A stretch of 64,000 nucleotides of DNA from Fulvitalea axinellae (GTDB lineage Bacteria; Bacteroidota; Bacteroidia; Cytophagales; Cyclobacteriaceae), in NCBI RefSeq assembly GCF_036492835.1, contig NZ_AP025320.1, positions 124,001 to 188,000 on the forward strand. Direction: 5' to 3'. The notes under the pieces are model-generated. The model did not search any database. It saw only the letters and a list, made by a program, of their open reading frames with translations, and was not told where the DNA came from. Positions 42,633 through 50,646 of this stretch are shown here, piece by piece (position 1 is the first letter of the stretch; each line of letters starts with the position of its first letter). Position numbers and translations under genes: made by a program.

Positions 42633-42679
42633 CAAAAGAAAGCCATTGGACTAATAATCAGTCCAATGGCTTTCTTTTG
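42633..42679. terminator. Bidirectional terminator with perfect 20-bp stem
   Basis: CAAAAGAAAGCCATTGGACT (42633-42652) and its exact reverse complement (42660-42679) enclose a 7-base loop. T-rich ends on both strands serve the plus-strand gene ending at 42490 and the convergent GH20 gene ending at 42738. Confidence 0.9.
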
Positions 42680-42737
42680 TTTTGGAAGAATATGAGACCA
42701 TTGGGCCACCATATTCCGTTATGTTTATCTTGCGCTG

Positions 42738-44792
42738 TTACAGCGAAGATCCTTTAAGTCTTTTAGGCAACTTGGAAGTGCGCTGAACCAATTTTTCGAT
42801 ACTTTGCTGGATAATCAGCTCAGTGTCTTCGCCCGGTTTTTTGCCTTTTTCCAAAGTTTTTTCGGCTTCTTTCTTCCAAGCTTTTTTCGGTCTGGCTTTG
42901 ATTGTTAGCGCCTCTGTGCCCAATTGGGCTAAAGAGCGGAGATTTTCCGAATGGGGCACCAATTTCTTGAGATAAGGAGCCTTAGCGGTCAAGGCTACAA
43001 AATTCTCATGGTTATTCTCCCATTTGCTCAGGTATGCCAACAATTGCTTTTTAGTCTCTTTATTCGGACTCTGGATATAGTCTTCTGTCAACATCTTGAA
43101 GGCCAGCGCATCCGGAGCGTCCACCGTACAGGCGTCGGCGAAGAGGGTGAAAGGAGAGTAACTTTCGTACTCCGTACCGCCCTTATTTCTTGTATAGCCT
43201 TTCAAAGGCTCTGACACGTTAGCCAATACCTCAAGTGCGGAAATATCCTGATTGTTGGCGATATTCCTTAAGATCACTTGGCGGTTGCGGATATGCGTAA
43301 GGCCGAGTTCCTCCAGTCTGAAGCTTACTTGTTCCAAACGACGATACATATCGCGGGCGTCCTTATACTTGGCCGGTGACCAAAGGCGTTCGGCAATGGC
43401 TATAGTACGAGGCCAGATTCTCGAATCGATTGTCGTTGGAGTTACGAGTTCGGACCACATTGTGGCTTCTCCACCCACAATGTTTTTGGTTTGCTCCGGC
43501 GTAAGTCCGTGTCCTTCCGGCAATGGCTCGGTAGCGTAGTGGTGGCTGGCCGGTTTCAGAACATCGATATAAAAACCGTTTGAAAGCAAGGTCATATAAC
43601 CGCCTTTGGCCGCGTTGTGCAATGACTCAAGTCCTCTCCAAGACTGGATAACGGCGGTTTTGGGCAAGGCAGGCTGAAGGATTTCGTCCCAGCCCATCAT
43701 CTTCTTGTCGAGTTTTTCGAGGATTGTCAACAGCCTTTTGTTGAAATGCGTCTGCAAAGCGTGGTTGTCTTTGAGATTGTTCGATTTCATAAAGGCCTGA
43801 ATCTTCTCGTTGGCGTCCCAGTGCTTGCCTTCGTTCTCGTCGCCGCCAATGTGGAAATAGGCGTCAGGGAACAGCGGAGCGATTTCGCTAAATACCTCTT
43901 CCAAGATCTCGTAAGTGCGCTCGTTGGTAGGGTCAAGTGTCGGGTCGAAGATGCCGGCGTAGCGCTGGATCGTGTAGGTTGTGTCATTACTGCCGATTTC
44001 CGGGTAAGTGATCAACCAAGCGGTAGCGTGGCCGGGCACGTCAAATTCGGGAACGACACGAATACCGCGCTCGTCGGCGTATTCAATCACTTCCTTAATT
44101 TCTTTCTGGGTGTAGAACATTCCGTCAGAAGCTTGCAAGTGCAGTTTCGGATGGCTTTTTGTCTCTACCCGGAATCCTTGGTCGTCGGTGAGGTGCCAGT
44201 GCATCACGTTCATCTTTACAGCAGCCATACCGTCGAGGTTTCTTTTGATTACGTCAAGTGGCTGGTAGTGACGGGCGACATCGATCATCAGGCCGCGCCA
44301 AGGGAAGCGAGGCTCGTCCTCGATGCGCATAGCCGGGAAAAAGTAGCCTTTGTCGTCGGTTTCCAAGAGCTGGAGCAAGGTTTCCAAACCGTGCATGGCG
44401 CCGAGATCGGTTTCGGCATCCAGACGAATTTTGCCGGAGGCGATATCTAGCGTATAGCTTTCGTTTTCGCCCAAAACCACTTTGCCCGGTCTGTTTACGT
44501 TGATGATAAGCTCGGCCTCTGGGCTATTGTCGCCAGCATCGAGGAAGCCTTGGCGGAAGAACATTCCCGAACGACCGTCGAGCCTGCGCAAGAAGCGTGT
44601 GGCGTTAGGGTAAATACGCTGGTCGGGGTTGCCGGTAAAGGCTACGGTAAAATCCGGAGCGATATCGAAGCGCCCCGTGGCCGGCACCATTTTCTTGGGG
44701 ACGGGCATCAGATTGAGCGTTTCGGCTTTTTGCGCTTGCGCGGAAAAAATGACTGACGCTAGTGCGATCATGGCCAAAAACAATTTTTTCAT
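42738..44792 (-). CDS. GH20 family beta-N-acetylhexosaminidase, secreted
   Basis: The 684-aa protein has a signal peptide (LASVIFSAQAQ), a GH20b domain to about residue 160, and the barrel with PRFPWRGLMIDVARHY, NVMHWHLTDDQGFRVE, VVPEFDVPGHATAW and the catalytic pair HIGGDENEG (Asp318, Glu319). GH20 enzymes release terminal GlcNAc or GalNAc from chitin fragments, N-glycans and glycosaminoglycans by substrate-assisted catalysis. The C-terminal ~100 residues are basic and helical, ending before LPKRLKGSS, an addition not usual in the family. It could complement the N-glycan set at the left end of the window or act on chitin. Confidence 0.94.
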   Translation of the reverse strand: MKKLFLAMIALASVIFSAQAQKAETLNLMPVPKKMVPATGRFDIAPDFTVAFTGNPDQRIYPNATRFLRRLDGRSGMFFRQGFLDAGDNSPEAELIINVNRPGKVVLGENESYTLDIASGKIRLDAETDLGAMHGLETLLQLLETDDKGYFFPAMRIEDEPRFPWRGLMIDVARHYQPLDVIKRNLDGMAAVKMNVMHWHLTDDQGFRVETKSHPKLHLQASDGMFYTQKEIKEVIEYADERGIRVVPEFDVPGHATAWLITYPEIGSNDTTYTIQRYAGIFDPTLDPTNERTYEILEEVFSEIAPLFPDAYFHIGGDENEGKHWDANEKIQAFMKSNNLKDNHALQTHFNKRLLTILEKLDKKMMGWDEILQPALPKTAVIQSWRGLESLHNAAKGGYMTLLSNGFYIDVLKPASHHYATEPLPEGHGLTPEQTKNIVGGEATMWSELVTPTTIDSRIWPRTIAIAERLWSPAKYKDARDMYRRLEQVSFRLEELGLTHIRNRQVILRNIANNQDISALEVLANVSEPLKGYTRNKGGTEYESYSPFTLFADACTVDAPDALAFKMLTEDYIQSPNKETKKQLLAYLSKWENNHENFVALTAKAPYLKKLVPHSENLRSLAQLGTEALTIKARPKKAWKKEAEKTLEKGKKPGEDTELIIQQSIEKLVQRTSKLPKRLKGSSL

Positions 44793-44960
44793 GGCTTGAG
44801 AGATTTGTGACGGATTGTCCGGCCCGTACGGGCTTTTGACTATCCGGGTTGAAAATCCTTTACAAACCTGAATATTGCTTTTTTGTAGCTCAAAACCAAT
44901 GACCGAGGGACGATGGGTGGGCAGATAGGGGGAAATGCCCGCTTTTGCGTGCGATAGGTT

Positions 44961-46973
44961 CTATTTTTTGTCTCCAGCCAATGCTTTTGGAGGTTTGGGA
45001 CTTTGGTCCAAAACGCTCCAATCACTCACTTTGCGGAGCGTCTCCAGACGGTATGCCATATACCAAACCGGAAGCCAGGAAGAATCGACATTGCCGGAGC
45101 CGTGGCCGGCTTTTGTCTTGCTCCATGCCCAGTTCGCTTGGTAAATAGTACTGAACTGCCCGCCTGCGGGAATAATGTCGCCGTTTGCGTCCGGTTTTTT
45201 TCCGTCGCTGACCAGTGAGTTTCCTTCGTGCCAGATCGCTTGGGCGCGTTGTAGCCAAATATCGTTTCCTGTAAGCTTGGCCAGCTCTACCCAATCGCTG
45301 ACCCACACTAACGCATAGTGGTCAAGGTGATTGTGCGCCGCCGATACCGAGGTGGCGCCTGTGCTTCGGTAACCGCTTTTGGCCAGGAAACTTTTCTCGG
45401 GAAACCTGACATCGTAGTGCCATTGCCAAGACGCCAAATACTGAGAAAGCCTTTCCGCTTTTTCCAAATAACCTTTGTCTTGGGTGGTTTTGTGCAAAAG
45501 CATCGCTGACCGCAACAGCGGGAAAGATGATTCCTTGTCCACGCAGTTGGTTCCCAACGCTCCCGCCACCGTGTAGCCATGGTCTTGGAACTGACCGAAA
45601 TAGAAATCGAAGGCCTTAAGGGCGGCGTCGAGGTATTTTTGCTTTTCGGTAATATGGAACGCTTTTATCATGCCCGGGATCAGAAACGCTCCGGTAGTGC
45701 CGTTTCTGTTAAGGCATTCGCCTTTGTTGTTCCAATATTTGCCCAAGCGTCCGCTTTCCTCCTGTTGGGAAATCATAAAGTCGCAAATAGCCAAGGCTAC
45801 GTCCTTGTAATTGGGTTTGTATACACCACATTTTTTCGCAAGCTCAAAAGCCTCGAAAAACTGGTAGGAGGCGGTGCCGAGGTTACAGGCGTCTTGGGCC
45901 TCCCAAGCCCGCCCTCTGGGAAGAAGCTGGTCGTAATGGCATCGGAACAGTCCGTTTGGCATGGAGCAGTCGCGGGCCCATATGTCAAGGCTTTCCAGAC
46001 CCTTTTCCAAAGCGTCTTTGTCTTTTCGGCTGATGTATTCGTACAAAAAAGCGTTCGCTAAGGAAATGTTTTGTCCGCAAAAACCGGTTTCGTAGCGCCA
46101 ATAATATTTGTGTCCCCAACCTTCGGATTTGCTATGCCTTTTCAAGCCAAGACGAAATCCCTTGAAAGGCCCTTCTTCGCTCCAAGAGTGCGTTTTAATA
46201 AAATCGATGCTGAGGTCCCTGATCTTTTCGGCGGACTTTTCGGGTTTTGTGGGGCGGTAGCCTTTCTTCCAAGCGAAATCCAGAAATTTGGAACTGGCCC
46301 CGTGCCCGTTTTCCTTTGGCGCCAATACCACCCAAGCCGATAATTTTAGGCTTTGCCCGGATTTGAGGCTTAAGTTGCGGGCGTAAGGACCGGTAAATGA
46401 GTTTTTCCCCGAATAACTTCTCGGCGTTTCCTCCTCAGGCCAGATCAGCCGGTGGTAGGTGTTGTTTTGCTTTGGCATCAAGGAGCAGGAGAAAGGGATC
46501 GATTTGTCATTGAAATCGGAGAAAAGCGCGACAGTCCACTTGTCGTTTTCCGAATACGTGGCGCCGGGCACCGACGTCCGGTTATAGGAGAAGACCCAAG
46601 GCAGACCTTTGTCCGTAAAGGTTTTTGGTTCGTTTCCGTCGCCCCAAGGATTACCGTTGTAGCTGAGGCCGGGAATCATCCCGTAATCGAATTTTCCCGG
46701 CGTTTTCACCTCCATAGTGGTGCGGAAGGAGTCGAGATCTTTGCCGATGTTTGTGACTGTACGTTCCCATAGGAATATCCCTTCCTCTACCTCATTCACT
46801 TTATCGATCACCTTCAGCCGGCCGTCTTTTAATGGGGTGAGGGTAGCGATATGCGAATCGGCAAACTTCAAAGTGCCCGATTCTTCTGAAAAATGGAAGC
46901 CTTTGTCTTTCGGCGAACCGCAACCGAAAAAAAGGAAAAAGAATATGATCGTAAGGTGGAAATACTGTCTCAT
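44961..46973 (-). CDS. Lipoprotein with alpha/alpha-barrel-like domain, paralogue of the next gene
   Basis: The start MRQYFHLTIIFFFLFFGCGS (46973) gives a clear lipobox signal; the frame runs 12 codons further without support. The 670-aa protein has an N-terminal beta-sandwich half (SYNGNPWGDGNEP, LIWPEEETPRSYSG) and a C-terminal helical half with repeated motifs: GFCGQNISLANAFLYEY, DACNLGTASYQFFEAF, TTGAFLIPGMIKAF, DKESSFPLLRSAMLLHKTTQDKGYLE and DHYALVWVSDWVELAKLTGND. This resembles the (alpha/alpha)6 barrel of six-hairpin glycosidases or lyases, but I cannot assign a CAZy family. Its position in a glycosidase cluster supports carbohydrate cleavage. Confidence 0.8.
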   Translation of the reverse strand: MRQYFHLTIIFFFLFFGCGSPKDKGFHFSEESGTLKFADSHIATLTPLKDGRLKVIDKVNEVEEGIFLWERTVTNIGKDLDSFRTTMEVKTPGKFDYGMIPGLSYNGNPWGDGNEPKTFTDKGLPWVFSYNRTSVPGATYSENDKWTVALFSDFNDKSIPFSCSLMPKQNNTYHRLIWPEEETPRSYSGKNSFTGPYARNLSLKSGQSLKLSAWVVLAPKENGHGASSKFLDFAWKKGYRPTKPEKSAEKIRDLSIDFIKTHSWSEEGPFKGFRLGLKRHSKSEGWGHKYYWRYETGFCGQNISLANAFLYEYISRKDKDALEKGLESLDIWARDCSMPNGLFRCHYDQLLPRGRAWEAQDACNLGTASYQFFEAFELAKKCGVYKPNYKDVALAICDFMISQQEESGRLGKYWNNKGECLNRNGTTGAFLIPGMIKAFHITEKQKYLDAALKAFDFYFGQFQDHGYTVAGALGTNCVDKESSFPLLRSAMLLHKTTQDKGYLEKAERLSQYLASWQWHYDVRFPEKSFLAKSGYRSTGATSVSAAHNHLDHYALVWVSDWVELAKLTGNDIWLQRAQAIWHEGNSLVSDGKKPDANGDIIPAGGQFSTIYQANWAWSKTKAGHGSGNVDSSWLPVWYMAYRLETLRKVSDWSVLDQSPKPPKALAGDKK

Positions 46974-47343
46974 CTGCTCAACCAATGTGGGGGGAATCCC
47001 GTGCGCCATTCATACGCAAGATAATGAAAAAAACGCTCTTAGCCGTTGCGCAAAGCCGAAATGGAGGGAGTCAGGGTGTTTTTGGAAGGGGGCAAATTGT
47101 GTTTTTGGTCTTTGGTACGAGATATTGGGTTCGAAGTATGTGCAGGGGGGTAAAGAACGGTTAATATTTCAGATTACGGTTTCCTGCAGAAAAAATCAGG
47201 ACAGTTTCCCATCCTGATTTCCAAAAAATGAATAAACCCAAAATACTTATCTTATCTCCAAAGCAATATCAGACGCTAATTTGCTTTCAACGGAAGGCAA
47301 AATATCCATGCAGTCTATTTACTCTCGACTCTTTACTTTGCAC
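46974..47343. other. Gap between the two paralogous barrel genes
   Basis: Contains the terminator listed below, a segment near 47106-47140 (GGTCTTTGGTACGAGATATT) that looks like a weathered copy of the 15777-15849 repeat, and CTCTTTACTTTGCACT at 47329-47344, one copy of a short repeat also found near 49550 and 54410. Confidence 0.4.
47188..47220 (-). terminator. Intrinsic terminator after the second barrel gene
   Basis: On the minus strand AAATCAGGA, a 10-base loop and TCCTGATTT are followed by TTTCTG, about 125 bases past the stop codon at 47344. Confidence 0.65.
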
Positions 47344-49392
47344 TCATTTAGCTTTCGCTAATTTTTCCTCCTGTTCGGCTTCAAGAACGTTCCAATCATC
47401 AAGATAACGGAGCGTTTCCAGTCTGAAGGCGGTTGGCCAAGCCACGAGCCAATCGTTCATTGATCCGAAAGTGGCGTCGCCCCAGCCCCAGCTGGTGTGG
47501 AAGAAGGCCTCGTTTTGGCTACCCGTCGGGCGACGCTTGTCGTTGAAGATTTTTGATCCGTCCGAAAGCGAGAAAGTTCCGTGGTTCCACGCTGCGATGG
47601 CCCGCTCGCGCCAAAGGTCGTTGCCGGTGTATTTCGCCAGCTTTATCCAGTCGCTTACCCAGTACAGTGCGTAAGGGTCCATATGCTGGTGTTGGGTGGA
47701 AACGGATGTTCCGCCGAAGGTGTCGTGTCCGTATTCGGTAAGCGAGGCCTTCGGGCCGAAATCTACGCTTTGGTGCCACTGCCACGAGGCGAGGTAGTAT
47801 GAGATGGCCACGGCCTTGTCGAGGTAAGTTTTGTCTTGCGTGGTTTCGAACAGCAACATGGCAGACCGCAGCATCGGGAAAGAGGATTCCTTGTCTACGC
47901 AATCCGAGTCCAGCGCGCCGGCGGTGGTGTAGCCTTTTTCCTCAAAAGTGGAATAGTAATGCGAAAAGGCTCTTTTCGAAGCTTCGAGATATACCTCTTT
48001 GCCTGTTTCTTTGTTGGCAGCCATCATGGCCGGAATCATAAAGGCGCCGGTGGTGCCTTCCCGGCGGGTACACTTGCCGTTTATGTTCCACGATTTTCCG
48101 ATTACGCCCCCGGGCTGTTGTTCCTTCACGGCGAAATCCGCGATGGCGAGTCCGGCCTTGAGGTATTCGGGCCTGTTTACGCCGCATTTTTTGGCCAAGT
48201 GATAGGCTTCGATAAAGTTTCGTCCGGCGGTACCCATATTGCAGGCGTCGGTTCCGCCACTAGGTCCGTTGCCCCAGAATCTGGCGCTGATAATCTGGCC
48301 TTCGTCTTTAGGTACGCAGTATTTAATCCATCCGTCAAGGGAGGTGATGGCCTTTTTCAGGGAAGTCGAATCGCCGTGTTTCAGGAAGTCGGTGAACAGT
48401 GAGTTGGCCAGAGAGATATTCTGCCCGGCCCAACCGGCCTCGAAGTGGGTGTAGAGAACGTTTGTCCACTCGCCGTTTTCCAAATGGAATTCGTCGGTTT
48501 TTCCGTTTTCCGGCCCTTTGTTTTCCCCGTAGGGGCGATATCTCATACCGATATTGAAGGCCTCAAAGTCTTGGATTTTGTGCCAAAGACCGTTTTTGGC
48601 GTAAGCCACGCCGTAATCCCAAACGTGCTGTACGGGGAAAGCGGCTTTGGTATCGTGGCGATGGATTTTCCAGGCCACGTCCAGCATCTTGTCGATGCTC
48701 CTGTGCCCTTTTTTGTTTGGTGCCACTACCAGCCAGGCCGTTACCGTAAGCGAACCGTCTTTTTCCAAAGTAAGGTTTTGGCGATAGCCGGACTTCAGTT
48801 TGTTTTTGGTGTAATTGGTATACGGCAGTTCCTCTTCGGGCCAGATTAGCCTGTGGGTAGTCCGTTTCTCCTCCGGAATAAGGGAGCAGGAGAAAGGTTC
48901 GAATTCGCCTTTGGCCTCTCCGAATAGGGTTACGGACCAGTTGCCGGTTTCGGTGTAGGTTGCGCCGGGTACCGCTATTCTGTGGTAGGCGAACGTCCAC
49001 GGGGTTCCGTTTTTGGAATAGCCTTTCAGCAGGTTGTGTTTTTCGTGCAGGTTGCCGTTGTAGCTCACCGCCGGAATAAGCTGGAAGCCCGATTTTCCTT
49101 TTACCTCAAAGTCCATCGTCAGGCGTACGGAATCCATACGTTTTCCCGAAATATTGGAAAATGTCCTTTTCCAGAGGAAAACGCCATCTTCTGCCTGCCG
49201 GATTTCGTCGGTGGATTCGATTCCCGGCGAGTTGCCGTTCCGGACATTCCCTATAAGGTCTTTTTGATGGTAAACGGCCCCGTCATTTTCGGAAAAACGG
49301 TAGCTGAAACCTTCGTCGCTACCGGAACAGGCAGAGAGGATTAGGCCTAGCATCAGGGCAAAATTGATTTTGGCGAGATGAATTCTGTTCAT
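47344..49392 (-). CDS. Lipoprotein with alpha/alpha-barrel-like domain, paralogue of the previous gene
   Basis: The 682-aa protein has a lipobox signal (LGLILSACSG) and the same order of motifs as the gene downstream: LIPAVSYNGN, AVPGATYTE, LIWPEEELPY, GWAGQNISLANSLFTDF, DACNMGTAGRNFIEAYHLAKKCGVNRPEYLKAGLAI, GTTGAFMIPAMMAA, DKESSFPMLRSAMLLFETTQDKTYLDKA and DPYALYWVSDWIKLAKYTGNDLW. Identity is clear along the whole length, so the pair arose by tandem duplication. This copy has an insertion before residue 300 (RPYGENKGPENGKTDEFHLE). The enzyme class is unknown; conserved Asp, Glu and His in the shared blocks are candidate catalytic residues. Confidence 0.82.
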   Translation of the reverse strand: MNRIHLAKINFALMLGLILSACSGSDEGFSYRFSENDGAVYHQKDLIGNVRNGNSPGIESTDEIRQAEDGVFLWKRTFSNISGKRMDSVRLTMDFEVKGKSGFQLIPAVSYNGNLHEKHNLLKGYSKNGTPWTFAYHRIAVPGATYTETGNWSVTLFGEAKGEFEPFSCSLIPEEKRTTHRLIWPEEELPYTNYTKNKLKSGYRQNLTLEKDGSLTVTAWLVVAPNKKGHRSIDKMLDVAWKIHRHDTKAAFPVQHVWDYGVAYAKNGLWHKIQDFEAFNIGMRYRPYGENKGPENGKTDEFHLENGEWTNVLYTHFEAGWAGQNISLANSLFTDFLKHGDSTSLKKAITSLDGWIKYCVPKDEGQIISARFWGNGPSGGTDACNMGTAGRNFIEAYHLAKKCGVNRPEYLKAGLAIADFAVKEQQPGGVIGKSWNINGKCTRREGTTGAFMIPAMMAANKETGKEVYLEASKRAFSHYYSTFEEKGYTTAGALDSDCVDKESSFPMLRSAMLLFETTQDKTYLDKAVAISYYLASWQWHQSVDFGPKASLTEYGHDTFGGTSVSTQHQHMDPYALYWVSDWIKLAKYTGNDLWRERAIAAWNHGTFSLSDGSKIFNDKRRPTGSQNEAFFHTSWGWGDATFGSMNDWLVAWPTAFRLETLRYLDDWNVLEAEQEEKLAKAK

Positions 49393-49596
49393 TTCAGAAT
49401 GTTTAGGATAATGAAAAAACCGGTGACGCGATCCGGCATAAAAAATTGCCGAGACTGATCTCGACGAAATGAACCTCTTAATCGTTGGGGTGCTTATTTG
49501 GTACAGAGTAAATAGTCTGCTCGGGAATTTTGAGGCGAAAAGAGAAAGTACTCTTTACCCTTTACTTTGTACAAAACTTTTTACTAACTCACGGCC

Positions 49597-49626
49597 GGGC
49601 GAAAGAAGGTATGGATTCTTTCGCCC
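49597..49626. terminator. Hairpin after the GH43-like gene
   Basis: GGGCGAAAGAA (49597-49607) and TTCTTTCGCCC (49616-49626) make a perfect 11-bp stem with 8-base loop, 26 bases past the stop at 49652. No strong T-tract follows on the minus strand. CTCTTTACCCTTTACTTTGT just left of it belongs to the repeat family seen at 47329 and 54410. Confidence 0.5.
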
Positions 49627-49651
49627 TAGGGCCGTAAAGGGAAGAAAATAG

Positions 49652-50623
49652 TTATTTGGATGTTCTTTCCAGAACCTTGTCAAGTACCTCTTCGTCCACT
49701 TTGAACACGGTGCCGTGGCGCAGGCCTTTCGGCATCACGATATCCGAAGAAATGTCCGTCCAAGTCTTTAAGTCTTTGGACGCTACAGCTCCCATGGCGT
49801 GTTGCGTATACTTGTCGAAATAGACTACCCAGCGGTTGTCTTGCAGTTTGGTGGCCGTTGGCCCTTCCGCCCAGTAGTTTCCGGTAATCGGTTCCGAGGC
49901 CTTGGTGTATGGGCCGGTAACTTTGTCGGCGGTGGCTACACGGATATTTTTCTGCGCTTTCGGCTTTTTGGTTTCGTCTTTCAGGAACATCACGTACTTG
50001 CCGTTAACTTTCTGGATAGTTCCGTCGATTACGTTGAAGCCGTGGTCATACAGCAACGCGGTTTCGCTGAAGGTTTTGAAATCCTTGGTCGTTACGTAGT
50101 ACATGCGGTGGTTGTACTTGTTGTCGCCGGTTCCTTCGGATTCGGTAAAGCGCCCTGGAATGGTGGTGGACCAGTAGATCATGTACTGCTTAGACGCCTT
50201 GTCATAGTACACCTCGGGCGCCCAGCAGTTCAGGGCTTCCGATTCGTGGGTCATCACGGGGACTGTCTTTTGGTTTGACCAATGGATCAGGTCCGGAGAG
50301 CTGGCGTATCCTATACTTTGCTCGCCCCAGCTGACGGTCCAAACCATATGGAACAGGCCGTCAGGGCCTTTGATGATACACGGGTCGCGCATCAGCTTGT
50401 CGCCGCCGGCTGTGGGTTGCAGAAGGGATTTGTCATCGTTGATGGCTTTCCACTTCAGTCCGTCACGGCTGTAGGCCATATGCAGGCCGTCGGCCCCGTT
50501 GTTTTTGAAGTAGGAGAACATATAGACTTCCCCTTTTTTCTTCTCGATGTTTTCTTTCGCCGGCTGGCAGGCCGTAGTCATGGCCAAGGCTATCGCCGAC
50601 AGGCTCCACAATAGTTTTCTCAT
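49652..50623 (-). CDS. GH43-like five-bladed beta-propeller glycosidase, lipoprotein
   Basis: The 323-aa protein has a lipobox signal (MTTACQ). Propeller features typical of GH43 and related clans are MRDPCIIKGPDGLFHMVWT (catalytic-base region), IGYASSPDLIHWSNQK, WAPEVYYDKASKQYMIYWST, NVIDGTIQKVNGKYVMFLKD (second acidic residue) and YWAEGPTATKL (general acid region). GH43 members cleave arabinan, xylan or galactan side chains. Its start lies 23 bp after the GH127 stop, so they form an operon, favouring an arabinose-containing substrate. Assignment to an exact GH43 subfamily is not possible by eye. Confidence 0.86.
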   Translation of the reverse strand: MRKLLWSLSAIALAMTTACQPAKENIEKKKGEVYMFSYFKNNGADGLHMAYSRDGLKWKAINDDKSLLQPTAGGDKLMRDPCIIKGPDGLFHMVWTVSWGEQSIGYASSPDLIHWSNQKTVPVMTHESEALNCWAPEVYYDKASKQYMIYWSTTIPGRFTESEGTGDNKYNHRMYYVTTKDFKTFSETALLYDHGFNVIDGTIQKVNGKYVMFLKDETKKPKAQKNIRVATADKVTGPYTKASEPITGNYWAEGPTATKLQDNRWVVYFDKYTQHAMGAVASKDLKTWTDISSDIVMPKGLRHGTVFKVDEEVLDKVLERTSK

Positions 50624-50646
50624 GGTGTTTTACTTAAAAAATTACC

